Part shown: positions 16,042-24,353 of the stretch, in pieces
How positions within the stretch are numbered: position 1 is the stretch's first letter
Layout: each line of letters opens with the position of its first letter
DNA from: Streptomyces microflavus
GTDB lineage: Bacteria; Actinomycetota; Actinomycetes; Streptomycetales; Streptomycetaceae
Direction: 5' to 3'
DNA: 64,000 nucleotides
Assembly (NCBI RefSeq): GCF_014650075.1
Contig: NZ_BMUG01000003.1
Coordinates: forward strand, 62,001 to 126,000
Made by a program: the position numbers and the translations under genes
Notes under the pieces: model-generated
Told to the model about the DNA's origin: nothing
Databases searched by the model: none
What the model saw: only the letters and a program-made list of their open reading frames with translations

Positions 16042-18057
16042 GTGAACACCGTGCCCGAAGCCCCGTACGGCTCCTGGCCGTCACCGATCGACGCGGCCCT
16101 CGCCGCCTCGCACGACGGCCGGCCCGACCACCTCGGCACCGTCGGCGACGAGGTGTGGTGGACCGAGCCGCGCCCGGCCGAGGGTGGCCGCCGCGCCCTG
16201 GTGCGCCGCCGCCCGGACGGCACCACAGCGCCCGTGCTGCCCGCCCCGTGGAATCCGCGCAGCCGGGTGATCGAGTACGGCGGACAGCCCTGGGCGGGCG
16301 TGGCGCGCGAGGAGGGCGGGCCGCTCGTGGTGTTCGTCCACTTCGCGGACCAGCGCCTCTACGCCTACGCCCCCGACGGGCCGGACGCCCCCCGGCCGCT
16401 CACCCCGGTCTCGGACCTCGGCGGCGGACTGCGCTGGGTGGACCCGCAGGTGCACCCTGACCGGGGAGCCGGGGGCGAAGTGTGGTGCGTGCTGGAGGAG
16501 TTCACCGGCCCCGGGCCGACCGACGTACGCCGTGTCCTGGCCGCCGTACCGCTGGACGGCTCGGCCGCCGACGACCGCTCGGCCGTACGGGAGCTCTCCG
16601 ACGGCGGCCACCGGTTCGTCACCGGGCCCAAGGTCTCCCATGACGGGCGGCGGGCCGCCTGGATCGCCTGGGACCACCCCCGGATGCCGTGGGACGGCAC
16701 GGTGGTGATGCTGGCCGAGATCACCGACGCCGGTGGATTCACCGGTGTGCGGCCCCTGGTGGGCGATGTCGACGAGTCGGTCTGCCAGGTGGAGTGGGAC
16801 CGCGACGGCAGCCTCCTGTTCGTCTCCGACCTGGCCGGCTGGTGGGAGCTCCAGCGCATCCGCCCCGACGCCGTGGCCGGGGGCGCGGTGCCCAGCAGCC
16901 GCCTTCTGCCGCCCCGGGGCGAGGAGTTCGGCGGGCCGCTGTGGAAGATCGGGCTGCGCTGGTTCCATCCTCTGGAGAACGGGCTGATCGCCGTCCTGCA
17001 CGGCCGGGGCTCCCAGCGCCTGGGCATCCTCGACCCGGAGACCGGTGAACTCGCCGACGTCCCCGGTCACTGGACCAGCTGGTCCGACACCCTCACCGTG
17101 CACGGCAGCCGGGTCGTCGGTGTCGCGGCGAGCCCGCGCACCGGCCCCGAGGTCGTGGAGCTGGACACGGCGACCGGCCGCACCCGCGTGATCGGCTTCG
17201 CCCACCGCGACGCGGTCGATCCGGCCTACTGCTCCGTGCCGCAGGACCGGACGTTCACCGGACCCGACGGCCGTGAGATCCACGCGCACATCCACCCGCC
17301 GCACAGCCCCGAACGCACCGGGCCCGAGGGCGAACTGCCCCCGTACGTCGTGTGGGCGCACGGTGGCCCCACCGGCCACGCGCCGCTCGTCCTCGACCTG
17401 GAGACCGCCTACTTCACCTCGCGCGGCATCGGTGTCGCCGTCGTCAACTACGGCGGCTCCACCGGCTACGGGCGCCACTACCGCGAACGGCTCCGCGAAC
17501 AGTGGGGAGTCGTCGACGTGGCGGACTGCGCGGCCGTCGCCGACGCCCTGGTCGCCGAGGGTGCGGCGGACCCCCGCCGGCTCGCGGTCCGGGGCGGCAG
17601 CGCGGGCGGCTGGACCGCAGCCGCCTCGCTCACCGGCACCGACCGTTACGCCTGTGGGACGATCCTCTACCCCGTCCTGGACCTGGAGGGCTGGTCGACG
17701 GCCGGCACCCACGACTTCGAGTCGCAGTACCTGGAGTCCCTGATCGGACCGGCCGCCGAGGTCCCCGAGCGCTACCGCGAACGCGCGCCGATCAACCGCA
17801 CCGACCGGCTGACCAGCCCCTTCCTGCTGCTCCAGGGGCTCGACGACGAGGTCTGCCCGCCGGCCCAGTGCGACCGGTTCCTCGCCGCCGTCGCGGGGCG
17901 GGGGGTCCCGCACGCGTACATCGCCTTCGAGGGGGAGGGGCACGGGTTCCGGCGGGCGGAGACCCTCGTTCGGGCCCTGGAGGCCGAACTCTCCCTCTAC
18001 GTACAGACATTCGGTATCGACCGGACCGACGTGCCCCCGCTGGAGCTGGAGGAGTGA
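16042..18057 (+). CDS. S9 family prolyl-oligopeptidase-like peptidase
   Basis: A 671-residue serine peptidase of the acylaminoacyl-peptidase/dipeptidyl-peptidase type. The N-terminal two thirds are a beta-propeller (repeats such as HRFVTGPKVSHDGRRAAWIA, and VCQVEWDRDGSLLFVSDLAG). The C-terminal catalytic domain has VVWAHGGPTG, VNYGGSTGYGR, the elbow GGSAGG with Ser520, Asp in LLQGLDDEVCPP and His in EGEGHGF. No signal peptide. The GTG at 16042 follows AGGGGGAA. It ends two bases before the S66 gene start, so the two are co-translated. Confidence 0.93.
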   Translation: MNTVPEAPYGSWPSPIDAALAASHDGRPDHLGTVGDEVWWTEPRPAEGGRRALVRRRPDGTTAPVLPAPWNPRSRVIEYGGQPWAGVAREEGGPLVVFVHFADQRLYAYAPDGPDAPRPLTPVSDLGGGLRWVDPQVHPDRGAGGEVWCVLEEFTGPGPTDVRRVLAAVPLDGSAADDRSAVRELSDGGHRFVTGPKVSHDGRRAAWIAWDHPRMPWDGTVVMLAEITDAGGFTGVRPLVGDVDESVCQVEWDRDGSLLFVSDLAGWWELQRIRPDAVAGGAVPSSRLLPPRGEEFGGPLWKIGLRWFHPLENGLIAVLHGRGSQRLGILDPETGELADVPGHWTSWSDTLTVHGSRVVGVAASPRTGPEVVELDTATGRTRVIGFAHRDAVDPAYCSVPQDRTFTGPDGREIHAHIHPPHSPERTGPEGELPPYVVWAHGGPTGHAPLVLDLETAYFTSRGIGVAVVNYGGSTGYGRHYRERLREQWGVVDVADCAAVADALVAEGAADPRRLAVRGGSAGGWTAAASLTGTDRYACGTILYPVLDLEGWSTAGTHDFESQYLESLIGPAAEVPERYRERAPINRTDRLTSPFLLLQGLDDEVCPPAQCDRFLAAVAGRGVPHAYIAFEGEGHGFRRAETLVRALEAELSLYVQTFGIDRTDVPPLELEE

Positions 18058-18059
18058 CG

Positions 18060-19013
18060 GTGGCTCCTTCGCGGACGGCCCCTGCGGACCGCCCGTCCCG
18101 GCTGCGCCCGGGGTCGCGGGTCGCCGTCGTCGCCCCCAGCGGTCCCGTCCCCGCCGACCGGCTGGAGGCGGGGCTCGGGGTGTTGCGCGAATGGGGCCTC
18201 GAACCCGTCGTGGCCCCTCATGTCCTGGACGTACACCCGGAGTTGGGCTACCTGGCCGGGACGGACGCGGACCGGGCGGCCGACCTCCAGGCGGCCTGGT
18301 GCGACCCCGCCGTGGACGCGGTGATCTGCGCCCGGGGCGGGTACGGCGCGCACCGGATGGTGGACCTGGTCGACTGGGCGGCGGTCCGGGCCGCCGGGCC
18401 CAAGGCGTTCGTCGGCTACAGCGACATCACCGTGCTGCACGAGGCGTTCGCGCTGCGGGCCGGCTTCGCCACGCTGCACGGCCCGATGGTCGCCACCGAG
18501 GCGTTCCTCAAGGACGCGCCGACCCGTGAGCACCTGCGCGCCACCCTCTTCGAGCCGGAGACGGTCCTGACCCTCGGCCTGGACACGGCCGCCGCCCTGG
18601 TGCCGGGGCGGGCCCGGGGGGTCCTGTACGGGGGCTGCGTCAGCCTGCTCGCCGCCGACGCCGGTACCCCGCACGCCCGGAACGGGGCCCGGGGCGGACT
18701 GCTCGTCATCGAGGACACCGGTGAGGAGCCCTACCGGCTCGACGGCATCCTCACCCGGCTGCTGCGCTCCGGCGCCCTGGAGGGGGTGTCCGGGGTGGTC
18801 TGCGGCTCCTGGCAGGAGTGCGGACCGTACGAGAAGATCCGCGCGGTGCTGGCCGACCGGTTCGGCCCGCTGGGGATACCCGTGATCGAGGAGCTGGGGT
18901 TCGGCCACGGCCCGACCGCGCTGACGGTCCCGCTGGGCGTGGAGGCGGTACTCGACGCCCCTGCGGACGGAGGCCGTTGCACGCTGACCGTCGAGGCCCC
19001 CGCGCTCCGCTAA
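18060..19013 (+). CDS. S66 family LD-carboxypeptidase
   Basis: A 317-residue cytoplasmic serine carboxypeptidase that removes D-Ala from the LD bond of murein tetrapeptides during cell-wall recycling. The Ser-Glu-His triad is in place: Ser121 in VGYSDIT, Glu218 in VIEDTGE and His283 in GFGHGP, very close to positions 115/217/285 of Pseudomonas LdcA. The GTG at 18060 is chosen because GGAGGAG ends 5 nt upstream; another in-frame GTG overlaps the previous stop at 18054. It is the last gene of the peptidase operon. Confidence 0.94.
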   Translation: MAPSRTAPADRPSRLRPGSRVAVVAPSGPVPADRLEAGLGVLREWGLEPVVAPHVLDVHPELGYLAGTDADRAADLQAAWCDPAVDAVICARGGYGAHRMVDLVDWAAVRAAGPKAFVGYSDITVLHEAFALRAGFATLHGPMVATEAFLKDAPTREHLRATLFEPETVLTLGLDTAAALVPGRARGVLYGGCVSLLAADAGTPHARNGARGGLLVIEDTGEEPYRLDGILTRLLRSGALEGVSGVVCGSWQECGPYEKIRAVLADRFGPLGIPVIEELGFGHGPTALTVPLGVEAVLDAPADGGRCTLTVEAPALR

Positions 19014-19097
19014 GTCCGGGCACTTCAGGTCGCTTCCCCCGGGCATTCTTATGTGAAGGTCCGTCAACAACCGCTGTCCTGAGCGTTGACACGGCTA

Positions 19098-19109
19098 TGA
19101 CACGTGTCA
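19098..19109. promoter_or_regulatory. Perfect palindrome upstream of the CocE-type hydrolase
   Basis: TGACACGTGTCA is a 12-bp perfect palindrome. It lies between TTGACA (19086-19091) and CAGCAT (19110-19115), which could be -35 and -10 elements with an 18-bp spacer. It may be an operator, or it may reflect chance in a promoter spacer. Confidence 0.4.
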
Positions 19110-19130
19110 CAGCATGAGCGCGGCCCAATA

Positions 19131-19146
19131 CTTACCGGTCGGTAAG
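19131..19146. promoter_or_regulatory. TetR-type operator candidate
   Basis: CTTACCG-GT-CGGTAAG is a perfect 7+2+7 inverted repeat, the size and style of TetR-family operators. It lies 24 bp upstream of the chosen start of the secreted hydrolase, where binding would block transcription or early elongation. No TetR gene is adjacent. Confidence 0.55.
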
Positions 19147-19169
19147 GTGTCCTCGGTGTGGAGGTCTTC

Positions 19170-20948
19170 GTGTCAGGTGCTGTCCCCAGCTTGCGCAACC
19201 CGCTCGTCGCGGTCGCGGCGGCCGCCCTCGCCGCCCCCCTCGTCCTCTCCGGCCCGGCCCACGCCGAAGCCGCCCCGTACACCGTCACCCCCCTGAAGTT
19301 CACCGTCCAGGCGGGCGGCCGCTCCTGCGTGGTCGACGCCGACCTCTACCGCCCCGCAGGCGTCGACGCGGACAGCCCCGCCCCCGCCGTCCTCGCCACC
19401 AACGGGTTCGGCGGCAGCAAGTCCGACGGCTCGACCGACGCCATCGGCAAGGCCGTCGCCGCCCGCGGCTACGTCGGCCTCGTCTACTCCGGGCTCGGCT
19501 TCGGCAGGTCCGGCTGCCTGATCACCCTGGACGACCCCGCCATCGACGGGAAGGCCGCGAGCGGACTCCTCGACTTCCTCGGCGGGACCCGCGCGGCCGA
19601 CGACGGCACCCGCGCGGACTACGTCGTCCAGGACGGCGAGGGCGACCCGCGCGTCGGCATGATCGGCGGCTCCTACGGCGGCGCCATCCAACTGGCCACC
19701 GCCTCCACCGACCCCCGCGTCGACGCCCTCGTCCCGCTCATCACCTGGAACGACCTCGCCTACGCGCTCGCCCCCAACAACACCGGGGCACGCACCGGCG
19801 TCACCTCAGACACCCCCGGCGTCTTCAAGTGGCAGTGGACCAACGGGTTCTACCTGATCGGCGAGGGGCAGCCGCTCCTCAACCCGAGCCTGGACCCGTC
19901 CCGCTTCAACCGGCTGGACTGCCTGCACTTCGCCGACCGGGCCTGCGAGACCATCCGGTTCCTCAACTCCGGCCGCTACCCGGCCGACAGGACGCGGGCG
20001 ATGCTCGACTACGCCCGCAGCGTCTCGCCCGTCTCCTATCTCGACCGGGTCAAGGCCCCCACCCTGATCGTCCAGGGCCAGGCCGACAGCCTGTTCAACC
20101 TCAACGAGGCCACCGCCACCTACGAGACGCTCAAGGCGCAGGGCACCACAGCCAAGATGATCTGGCAGTCCTGGGGCCACAGCGGCGGCCAGGTCCCCGG
20201 CGAACTCGACCTGGGAGAAGGCAACCTGGAGACCAGTTACGTCGGCCGGCGCGTGCTCGCCTGGTTCGACCGGTACCTCCAGAAGAAGACGGACACCGAC
20301 ACCGGGCCCGAGTTCGCCTACTACCGCTCCTGGCAGAGCGGTTACGGCACGGCGGCCGCCGTGCCCGCCCTGTCGCAGAAGATGTACCTCTCCGGCGACG
20401 GCAAGCTGGTCGACAACCGCTCCAAGGTGGTCCGCGGCAGCCGCCAGTACACCAACTGGCTGGTGCCGACGAGCCATTCGGAGAGCTCGATCGCCCCGCT
20501 GATCGGACTGCCCGACCCGAAGCCGTACGACACCAAGGGCACCTACCTCGGCTGGCGCAGCGCCCCGCTCACCGCACCCGTCGACGTGGTCGGCGCCCCG
20601 AAGGCCACCCTGAAGGTCGTCTCCCCGAAGGCGGAACGGGCCCAGAACAGCGGGGACGCCTCCGACAGGCTCGTCCTCTTCGCCAAGGTGTACGACGTCG
20701 CCCCCGACGGCAGCAGGACCCTGGTGAACCGCCTCGTCTCACCGGTCCGGGTCCCCGATGTCACCCGGCCCTTCACGGTGGAGCTGCCCGGCATCGTCCA
20801 CCGGTACGAGAAGGGGCACCGGATGGAGTTCGTGATCGCCGCCAGCGACACCGCGTACTTCGGCAACCGGGGCGTCAAGCCCGTCACCGTGGTCAGCGCC
20901 CCCGAGGACACCGGCGTGCTGGAGCTCCCGGTGGTCCCGGCCGGCTGA
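19170..20948 (+). CDS. Secreted CocE/NonD family hydrolase (X-Pro dipeptidyl-peptidase-like)
   Basis: A 592-residue exported serine hydrolase. After a Sec signal (VAVAAAALAAPLVLSGPAHA) comes the alpha/beta hydrolase core: DLYRP, ATNGFGGSKSD, the elbow GGSYGG, Asp in IVQGQADSLFN and His in WGHSGGQ. A C-terminal jelly-roll follows (TYLGWRSAPLTAPVDVVGAP to the end), as in cocaine esterase and PepX. I prefer the GTG at 19170, with GGAGG five bases upstream, over the one at 19158. The gene is monocistronic with two palindromes upstream and is probably repressed by an unlinked regulator. The substrate (prolyl peptides or acyl esters) is not determinable. Confidence 0.9.
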   Translation: MSGAVPSLRNPLVAVAAAALAAPLVLSGPAHAEAAPYTVTPLKFTVQAGGRSCVVDADLYRPAGVDADSPAPAVLATNGFGGSKSDGSTDAIGKAVAARGYVGLVYSGLGFGRSGCLITLDDPAIDGKAASGLLDFLGGTRAADDGTRADYVVQDGEGDPRVGMIGGSYGGAIQLATASTDPRVDALVPLITWNDLAYALAPNNTGARTGVTSDTPGVFKWQWTNGFYLIGEGQPLLNPSLDPSRFNRLDCLHFADRACETIRFLNSGRYPADRTRAMLDYARSVSPVSYLDRVKAPTLIVQGQADSLFNLNEATATYETLKAQGTTAKMIWQSWGHSGGQVPGELDLGEGNLETSYVGRRVLAWFDRYLQKKTDTDTGPEFAYYRSWQSGYGTAAAVPALSQKMYLSGDGKLVDNRSKVVRGSRQYTNWLVPTSHSESSIAPLIGLPDPKPYDTKGTYLGWRSAPLTAPVDVVGAPKATLKVVSPKAERAQNSGDASDRLVLFAKVYDVAPDGSRTLVNRLVSPVRVPDVTRPFTVELPGIVHRYEKGHRMEFVIAASDTAYFGNRGVKPVTVVSAPEDTGVLELPVVPAG

Positions 20949-21101
20949 CCGCCCCTGCCCCGCCCAGCGCCTTCGTTCACCCGAACGGCCGTACAGCACC
21001 GCCCCCCGGACCCGGCACCGAGCCATGCTGGAAAACCGGGGGGGCGGCCGCGTGGCACGACGGACGGGCCGGACGCGAGGAGCGAGCGGAAGGACCGGGC
21101 C

Positions 21102-21341
21102 ATGAGTCCCAAGGACGTGACGAGCGACGGCAGGCGTGGCACCGGGGTGTGGACCCCGGGGCGCATCGCCGTCGCGGTGCTGGTCGCCCTCGTCATCGTG
21201 TTCATCTGCGTGAACACCCAGAAGGTCACCATCCGGGTGATCGTCCCCGAAGTGACCATGCCGCTCTGGCTCGCCCTGCTCGCGATGTTCCTCATCGGGC
21301 TGGTCTGCGGCGGCTATCTGTTCCGTCGCAAGCGCAAGTGA
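21102..21341 (+). CDS. LapA family (DUF1049) small membrane protein
   Basis: A 79-residue protein with two transmembrane helices (IAVAVLVALVIVFICVNTQ and MPLWLALLAMFLIGLVCGGY) separated by KVTIRVIVPEV, and a basic tail RRKRK. The layout, including the N-T-x-x-V motif after helix 1, matches the LapA/DUF1049 family, involved in lipopolysaccharide assembly in Gram-negatives and of unknown role in Streptomyces. A hairpin terminator follows 17 bp after the stop. Confidence 0.85.
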   Translation: MSPKDVTSDGRRGTGVWTPGRIAVAVLVALVIVFICVNTQKVTIRVIVPEVTMPLWLALLAMFLIGLVCGGYLFRRKRK

Positions 21342-21358
21342 CGCCTGGGGTGCACATG

Positions 21359-21389
21359 ACGGGCGGTGCCTGCCGACCCCACCGCCCGT
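21359..21389 (+). terminator. Terminator after the LapA-family gene
   Basis: A perfect 10-bp stem, ACGGGCGGTG with CACCGCCCGT, and an 11-nt loop. It lies 17 bp after the stop codon and 20 bp before the next start. Confidence 0.65.
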
Positions 21390-21409
21390 ACCCGTCGTAC
21401 GCTGGGACG

Positions 21410-22009
21410 ATGCCCGATCCGAACGGTCACCCGAGCCCGACCGATCCGTACCTCGCCGAAGGCCCGCGAGCGGCCCTGCGCCGCTTCACCGAGGCCGACG
21501 CGGCGGAGTTCACGGCCCGCGCCCGGGAGAGCCGGACCCTCCACCACCCCTGGCTCTTCCCGCCGGAGCGCGCCGCCGCCTACGCCGCCTACACCGAGAC
21601 CCTCGCCCGGGACCCTGCCCGCGAGGGCTTCCTCATCGTCGAGCGCGGGGAAGGCGGCGGGCCCGGCGAGGGCGGGGCGGACGGGGCCATCGCCGGGTTC
21701 ATCAACATCAACAACATCGTCCTCGGCGGCTTCCGCTGCGGTGCCCTCGGCTACGGTGCCTTCGCCCACGCGGCCGGGCGCGGACTGATGGGCGAAGCGC
21801 TCGGCCTCGTCATGGGCCTGGCCTTCGGACCGCTCGGCCTGCACCGCCTGGAGGCCAACATCCAGCCCGGTAACGCGGCCTCCATCGCCCTGGTCCGGCG
21901 GGCGGGCTTCCGCCTGGAGGGGTTCTCGCCCGACTTCCTGCACATCGACGGCGCCTGGCGCGACCACGAACGCTGGGCGATCACGGCCCCGGCCGCCGAA
22001 GCCGCGTAA
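21410..22009 (+). CDS. GNAT family N-acetyltransferase (RimJ/RimL type)
   Basis: A 199-residue acetyl-CoA-dependent acetyltransferase. The pattern AALRRFTEADAAEFTARARE near the start, GFININNIVLGGFRCGALGY in the middle, the acetyl-CoA loop region (AHAAGRGLMGEAL), HRLEANIQPGNAASIALVRR and AGFRLEGFSPDFLHIDGAWR at the end is the RimJ/RimL/SpeG-like signature. Substrate could be a ribosomal protein N-terminus or a small molecule. The ATG at 21410 sits just after a hairpin, so it is transcribed separately from the LapA gene. Confidence 0.9.
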   Translation: MPDPNGHPSPTDPYLAEGPRAALRRFTEADAAEFTARARESRTLHHPWLFPPERAAAYAAYTETLARDPAREGFLIVERGEGGGPGEGGADGAIAGFININNIVLGGFRCGALGYGAFAHAAGRGLMGEALGLVMGLAFGPLGLHRLEANIQPGNAASIALVRRAGFRLEGFSPDFLHIDGAWRDHERWAITAPAAEAA

Positions 22010-22037
22010 CCCTGCCGCAGGTCTCGCCCACACCCTC

Positions 22038-22054
22038 TTCCGGGCCCGCCGGAA
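22038..22054 (+). terminator. Short hairpin after the acetyltransferase
   Basis: TTCCGG-GCCCG-CCGGAA, a 6-bp stem with a 5-nt loop, 29 bp after the stop. Weak but in the right place. Confidence 0.4.
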
Positions 22055-22095
22055 CCCTCTTGAGGCCGCTCGTTGCAGCGGCGAGGATGGGGCGC

Positions 22096-22992
22096 ATGCG
22101 CACCATCGTGGTCCTCGACGCCCCCTCGAACCTGGGCCTGCGGCCCCCCGCCCCCGGTACCGTCCCGGGCTGCTACAAGCTGGCGGGCGCACTGCGCGAG
22201 CAGCGGATCGTGCAGCGCCTCGGGGCGCTGGAGGGCGGAGTGGTGGTCCCGCCGCGCTACGACCTGGGGGAGTGGAAGGAGGGCGACGGGGTCTTCAACG
22301 CCGCTGCCATCGCCCGGTACACCCGCACCCTCGCCGACCGCGTCGAAGGACACGTACGGGCCGGAGAGTTCGCCCTGGTCCTCGGCGGCGACTGCTCGAT
22401 CCAGCTCGGCGCCGCCCTCGCCCTGCGCCGCCTCGGCCGGTACGGGCTCGCCGCCGTCGACGGGTCCGCCGACTTCCGGCACCCCGGCAACAGCGACCGG
22501 ATCGGGGCCGCGGGCGGCGAGGAGCTGGCGATCTCCACCGGGCGCGGCCAGGCGGACCTCAGCGACATCGACGGGCTCGGCCCCTACCTCAAGGACGAGG
22601 ACATCCGCCTCTTCGGCATGCGCGACGGGGACGAGGACCGGGCCGAGCTGGCCGCCCTGAACATCCCCAACGCCACCGTCGGCCAGATCAGGGAGCGGGG
22701 CGCCGCCGAGCTGGCGCGGGCCACCGTGGAGAGCCTGGAGACGCCCGCCCTCGACGGCTACTGGGTCCACCTGGACGCCGACGTCCTCGACCCGAGCGTC
22801 ATGCCCGCCGTCGACAGCCCCGACGACGGAGGGCTGCTGCCCGGCGAACTCGCCCCGCTGCTGCGTACGCTGGTCTCCTCCCCGCGCTGCGTGGGGCTCA
22901 ACGTGACCATCTACGACCCGGATCTCGACGCCGACGGCACCGCGGGCGCCCTGCTCGCCGACCTCGTTGTCGGAGCCCTCGCACCGGCCTGA
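22096..22992 (+). CDS. Arginase/agmatinase superfamily protein with altered metal site
   Basis: A 298-residue ureohydrolase-fold protein. The three metal-binding blocks are recognisable but changed: LGGDCS (97-101) instead of GGDH, DGSAD (122-126) instead of D(A/G)HxD, and HLDADVLDP (225-233) intact. So two of the usual His positions are not His, and only Asp ligands remain. It may have lost or changed metal activity, or belong to a divergent actinobacterial subgroup in which GGDC is normal. Start choice is between ATG at 22087 and 22096; I prefer MRTIVV. It converges on the VOC gene through a shared hairpin. Confidence 0.85.
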   Translation: MRTIVVLDAPSNLGLRPPAPGTVPGCYKLAGALREQRIVQRLGALEGGVVVPPRYDLGEWKEGDGVFNAAAIARYTRTLADRVEGHVRAGEFALVLGGDCSIQLGAALALRRLGRYGLAAVDGSADFRHPGNSDRIGAAGGEELAISTGRGQADLSDIDGLGPYLKDEDIRLFGMRDGDEDRAELAALNIPNATVGQIRERGAAELARATVESLETPALDGYWVHLDADVLDPSVMPAVDSPDDGGLLPGELAPLLRTLVSSPRCVGLNVTIYDPDLDADGTAGALLADLVVGALAPA

Positions 22993-23024
22993 TCCGACCG
23001 CCCGGGGTGGGGGCGGATCAGGCC
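22986..23024. terminator. Bidirectional terminator between arginase-like and VOC genes
   Basis: GGCCTGATCCG (22986-22996) pairs perfectly with CGGATCAGGCC (23014-23024), with a 17-nt loop. Each arm contains the stop codon of one of the two convergent genes, so one hairpin serves both. Confidence 0.75.
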
Positions 23025-23371
23025 ATGATCTTGCGGTCCGCGTACTCGAAGACCGAACCGTCCGGGTGCAGCGCGATCAGGTTGCGGCCCGCCGGGGTCG
23101 GCACCGGCCCCGCGACGATCCGCGCCCCCGCCCGGGCAAGTGCCGCGTTCGCCTCGTCCACGTCCTTGACGGCGATGGTCGCGCTCACCTTGCGCAGCAC
23201 CTCCAGCTCCGACTCCGGCCCGCTCATCAGCAGGAAGCAGCCGATCGCGGCGACCGAGACCCCGCCGCGCTCGAAGCGCAGTGCCGGGGTGCTCGTCAGC
23301 CCCTCGTAGAAGGCCACCGCGGCCTCCAGGTCGTCGACGCAGATACGCAGCGTGGTTCCCAGGATCTCCAT
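23018..23371 (-). CDS. VOC family (glyoxalase/dioxygenase-like) protein
   Basis: A 117-residue single-module vicinal oxygen chelate protein. Beta-alpha-beta-beta-beta units are visible: EILGTTLRICVDDLEAAVAF at the start, and TIAVKDVDEANAALARAGAR in the second half, closing with ALHPDGSVFEYADRK. The final Glu (VFEYAD) is the usual third metal ligand, but the first-position His is not evident, so it may be a binding protein. The start is the ATG at 23371. It forms a same-strand group with the methyltransferase upstream. Confidence 0.85.
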   Translation of the reverse strand: MEILGTTLRICVDDLEAAVAFYEGLTSTPALRFERGGVSVAAIGCFLLMSGPESELEVLRKVSATIAVKDVDEANAALARAGARIVAGPVPTPAGRNLIALHPDGSVFEYADRKIMA

Positions 23372-23435
23372 GCGTACGAGGGTAGTTGGCGTGCGCCGCG
23401 AGCGTGATCGATTCGGGACCGCTCCGGCGGTCACC

Positions 23436-24260
23436 TCACCCCCGGCAGAGCACCTCGCCGTGCGGGACCATGAACCAGCCGTCGTCCTCCGCGCCCCAGC
23501 CCCGCCACGTGCTCGCGAAGGCCGTCAGCTGCTCGGTGCTCGCATGGCCGCCCCGTACCGCCAGCTCGGCGTAGACCGAGTCCGTCGTACGGTCCGCCCA
23601 CAGCCCGCTCCACCAGGCACGGGTCTCCGGGGTGGCGAAACACCAGGCGGCGGCGGTCGGTGTGATGTCGGTGAACCCGGCCTGCCGCGCCCAGGAGAGC
23701 AGCATCCGCCCGGCGTCCGGCTCGCCGCCGTTGGCGCGGGCCACCCGCCGGTAGACCTCCTGCCACTCCGACAGTCCGGGCGCCTCGGGGAACCAGGCCA
23801 TCGCCGCGTAGTCGCTGTCGCGCGCCGCGACCACCCCGCCGGGCCGGCAGACGCGCCGCATCTCGCGCAGCGCCTGGACCGGGTCGCCCACATGCTGGAG
23901 CACCTGGTGGGCATGGACGACGTCGAAGGAGTCGTCGGGGAAGTCCAGTGCGTGCACGTCGGCCACCGCGAACTCGACGTTCTCCAGCCCGCGTTCGGCG
24001 GCCACCGCGGCCGCCTGCTCCAGGATGCCGGTGCCGGTGTCGACGGCGGTCACCCGGCCAGGCGCGACCAGCGCGGCCAGGTCGGCGGTGATGGTGCCGG
24101 GGCCGCAGCCGACGTCCAGCACCGCCATTCCCGGCCGGAGTTCACCGAGCAGGTAGCCCGCCGAGTTGGCGGCGGTCCGCCAGCGGTGCGAGCGCAGCAC
24201 CGACTCGTGGTGGCCGTGGGTGTAGACGGCGGTTTCTTTCGGCATGGCAGCGTCCGGCAT
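23436..24260 (-). CDS. Class I SAM-dependent methyltransferase
   Basis: A 274-residue methyltransferase. Motif I is VLDVGCGPGTITADLAALV, motif II VTAVDTGTGIL, then FAVADVHALDFPDDSFDVVH and HVGDPVQALREMRRVCRPGG, the UbiE/COQ5-like core. The C-terminal half (WFPEAPGLSEWQEVYRRVAR to the end) is a substrate-binding region. The ATG at 24260 is chosen for its GAGAGGA site 7 nt upstream; a second ATG lies at 24245. Substrate unknown. It lies between the VOC and lipid kinase genes on the same strand. Confidence 0.9.
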   Translation of the reverse strand: MPDAAMPKETAVYTHGHHESVLRSHRWRTAANSAGYLLGELRPGMAVLDVGCGPGTITADLAALVAPGRVTAVDTGTGILEQAAAVAAERGLENVEFAVADVHALDFPDDSFDVVHAHQVLQHVGDPVQALREMRRVCRPGGVVAARDSDYAAMAWFPEAPGLSEWQEVYRRVARANGGEPDAGRMLLSWARQAGFTDITPTAAAWCFATPETRAWWSGLWADRTTDSVYAELAVRGGHASTEQLTAFASTWRGWGAEDDGWFMVPHGEVLCRG

Positions 24261-24353
24261 GGCGGCGTCCTCTCTCGATTCCGCAACCACCGTACGCCGC
24301 CATGCCGGATGGTGAGATGGGCGTCTTGAGATGCGGACGGATTGCGGGGAGGG

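Noticed and set aside
16081-17943. 620-residue frame antisense to the S9 peptidase
   Set aside because: Shadow composition, no domain, no ribosome site; the sense gene has its full catalytic triad.
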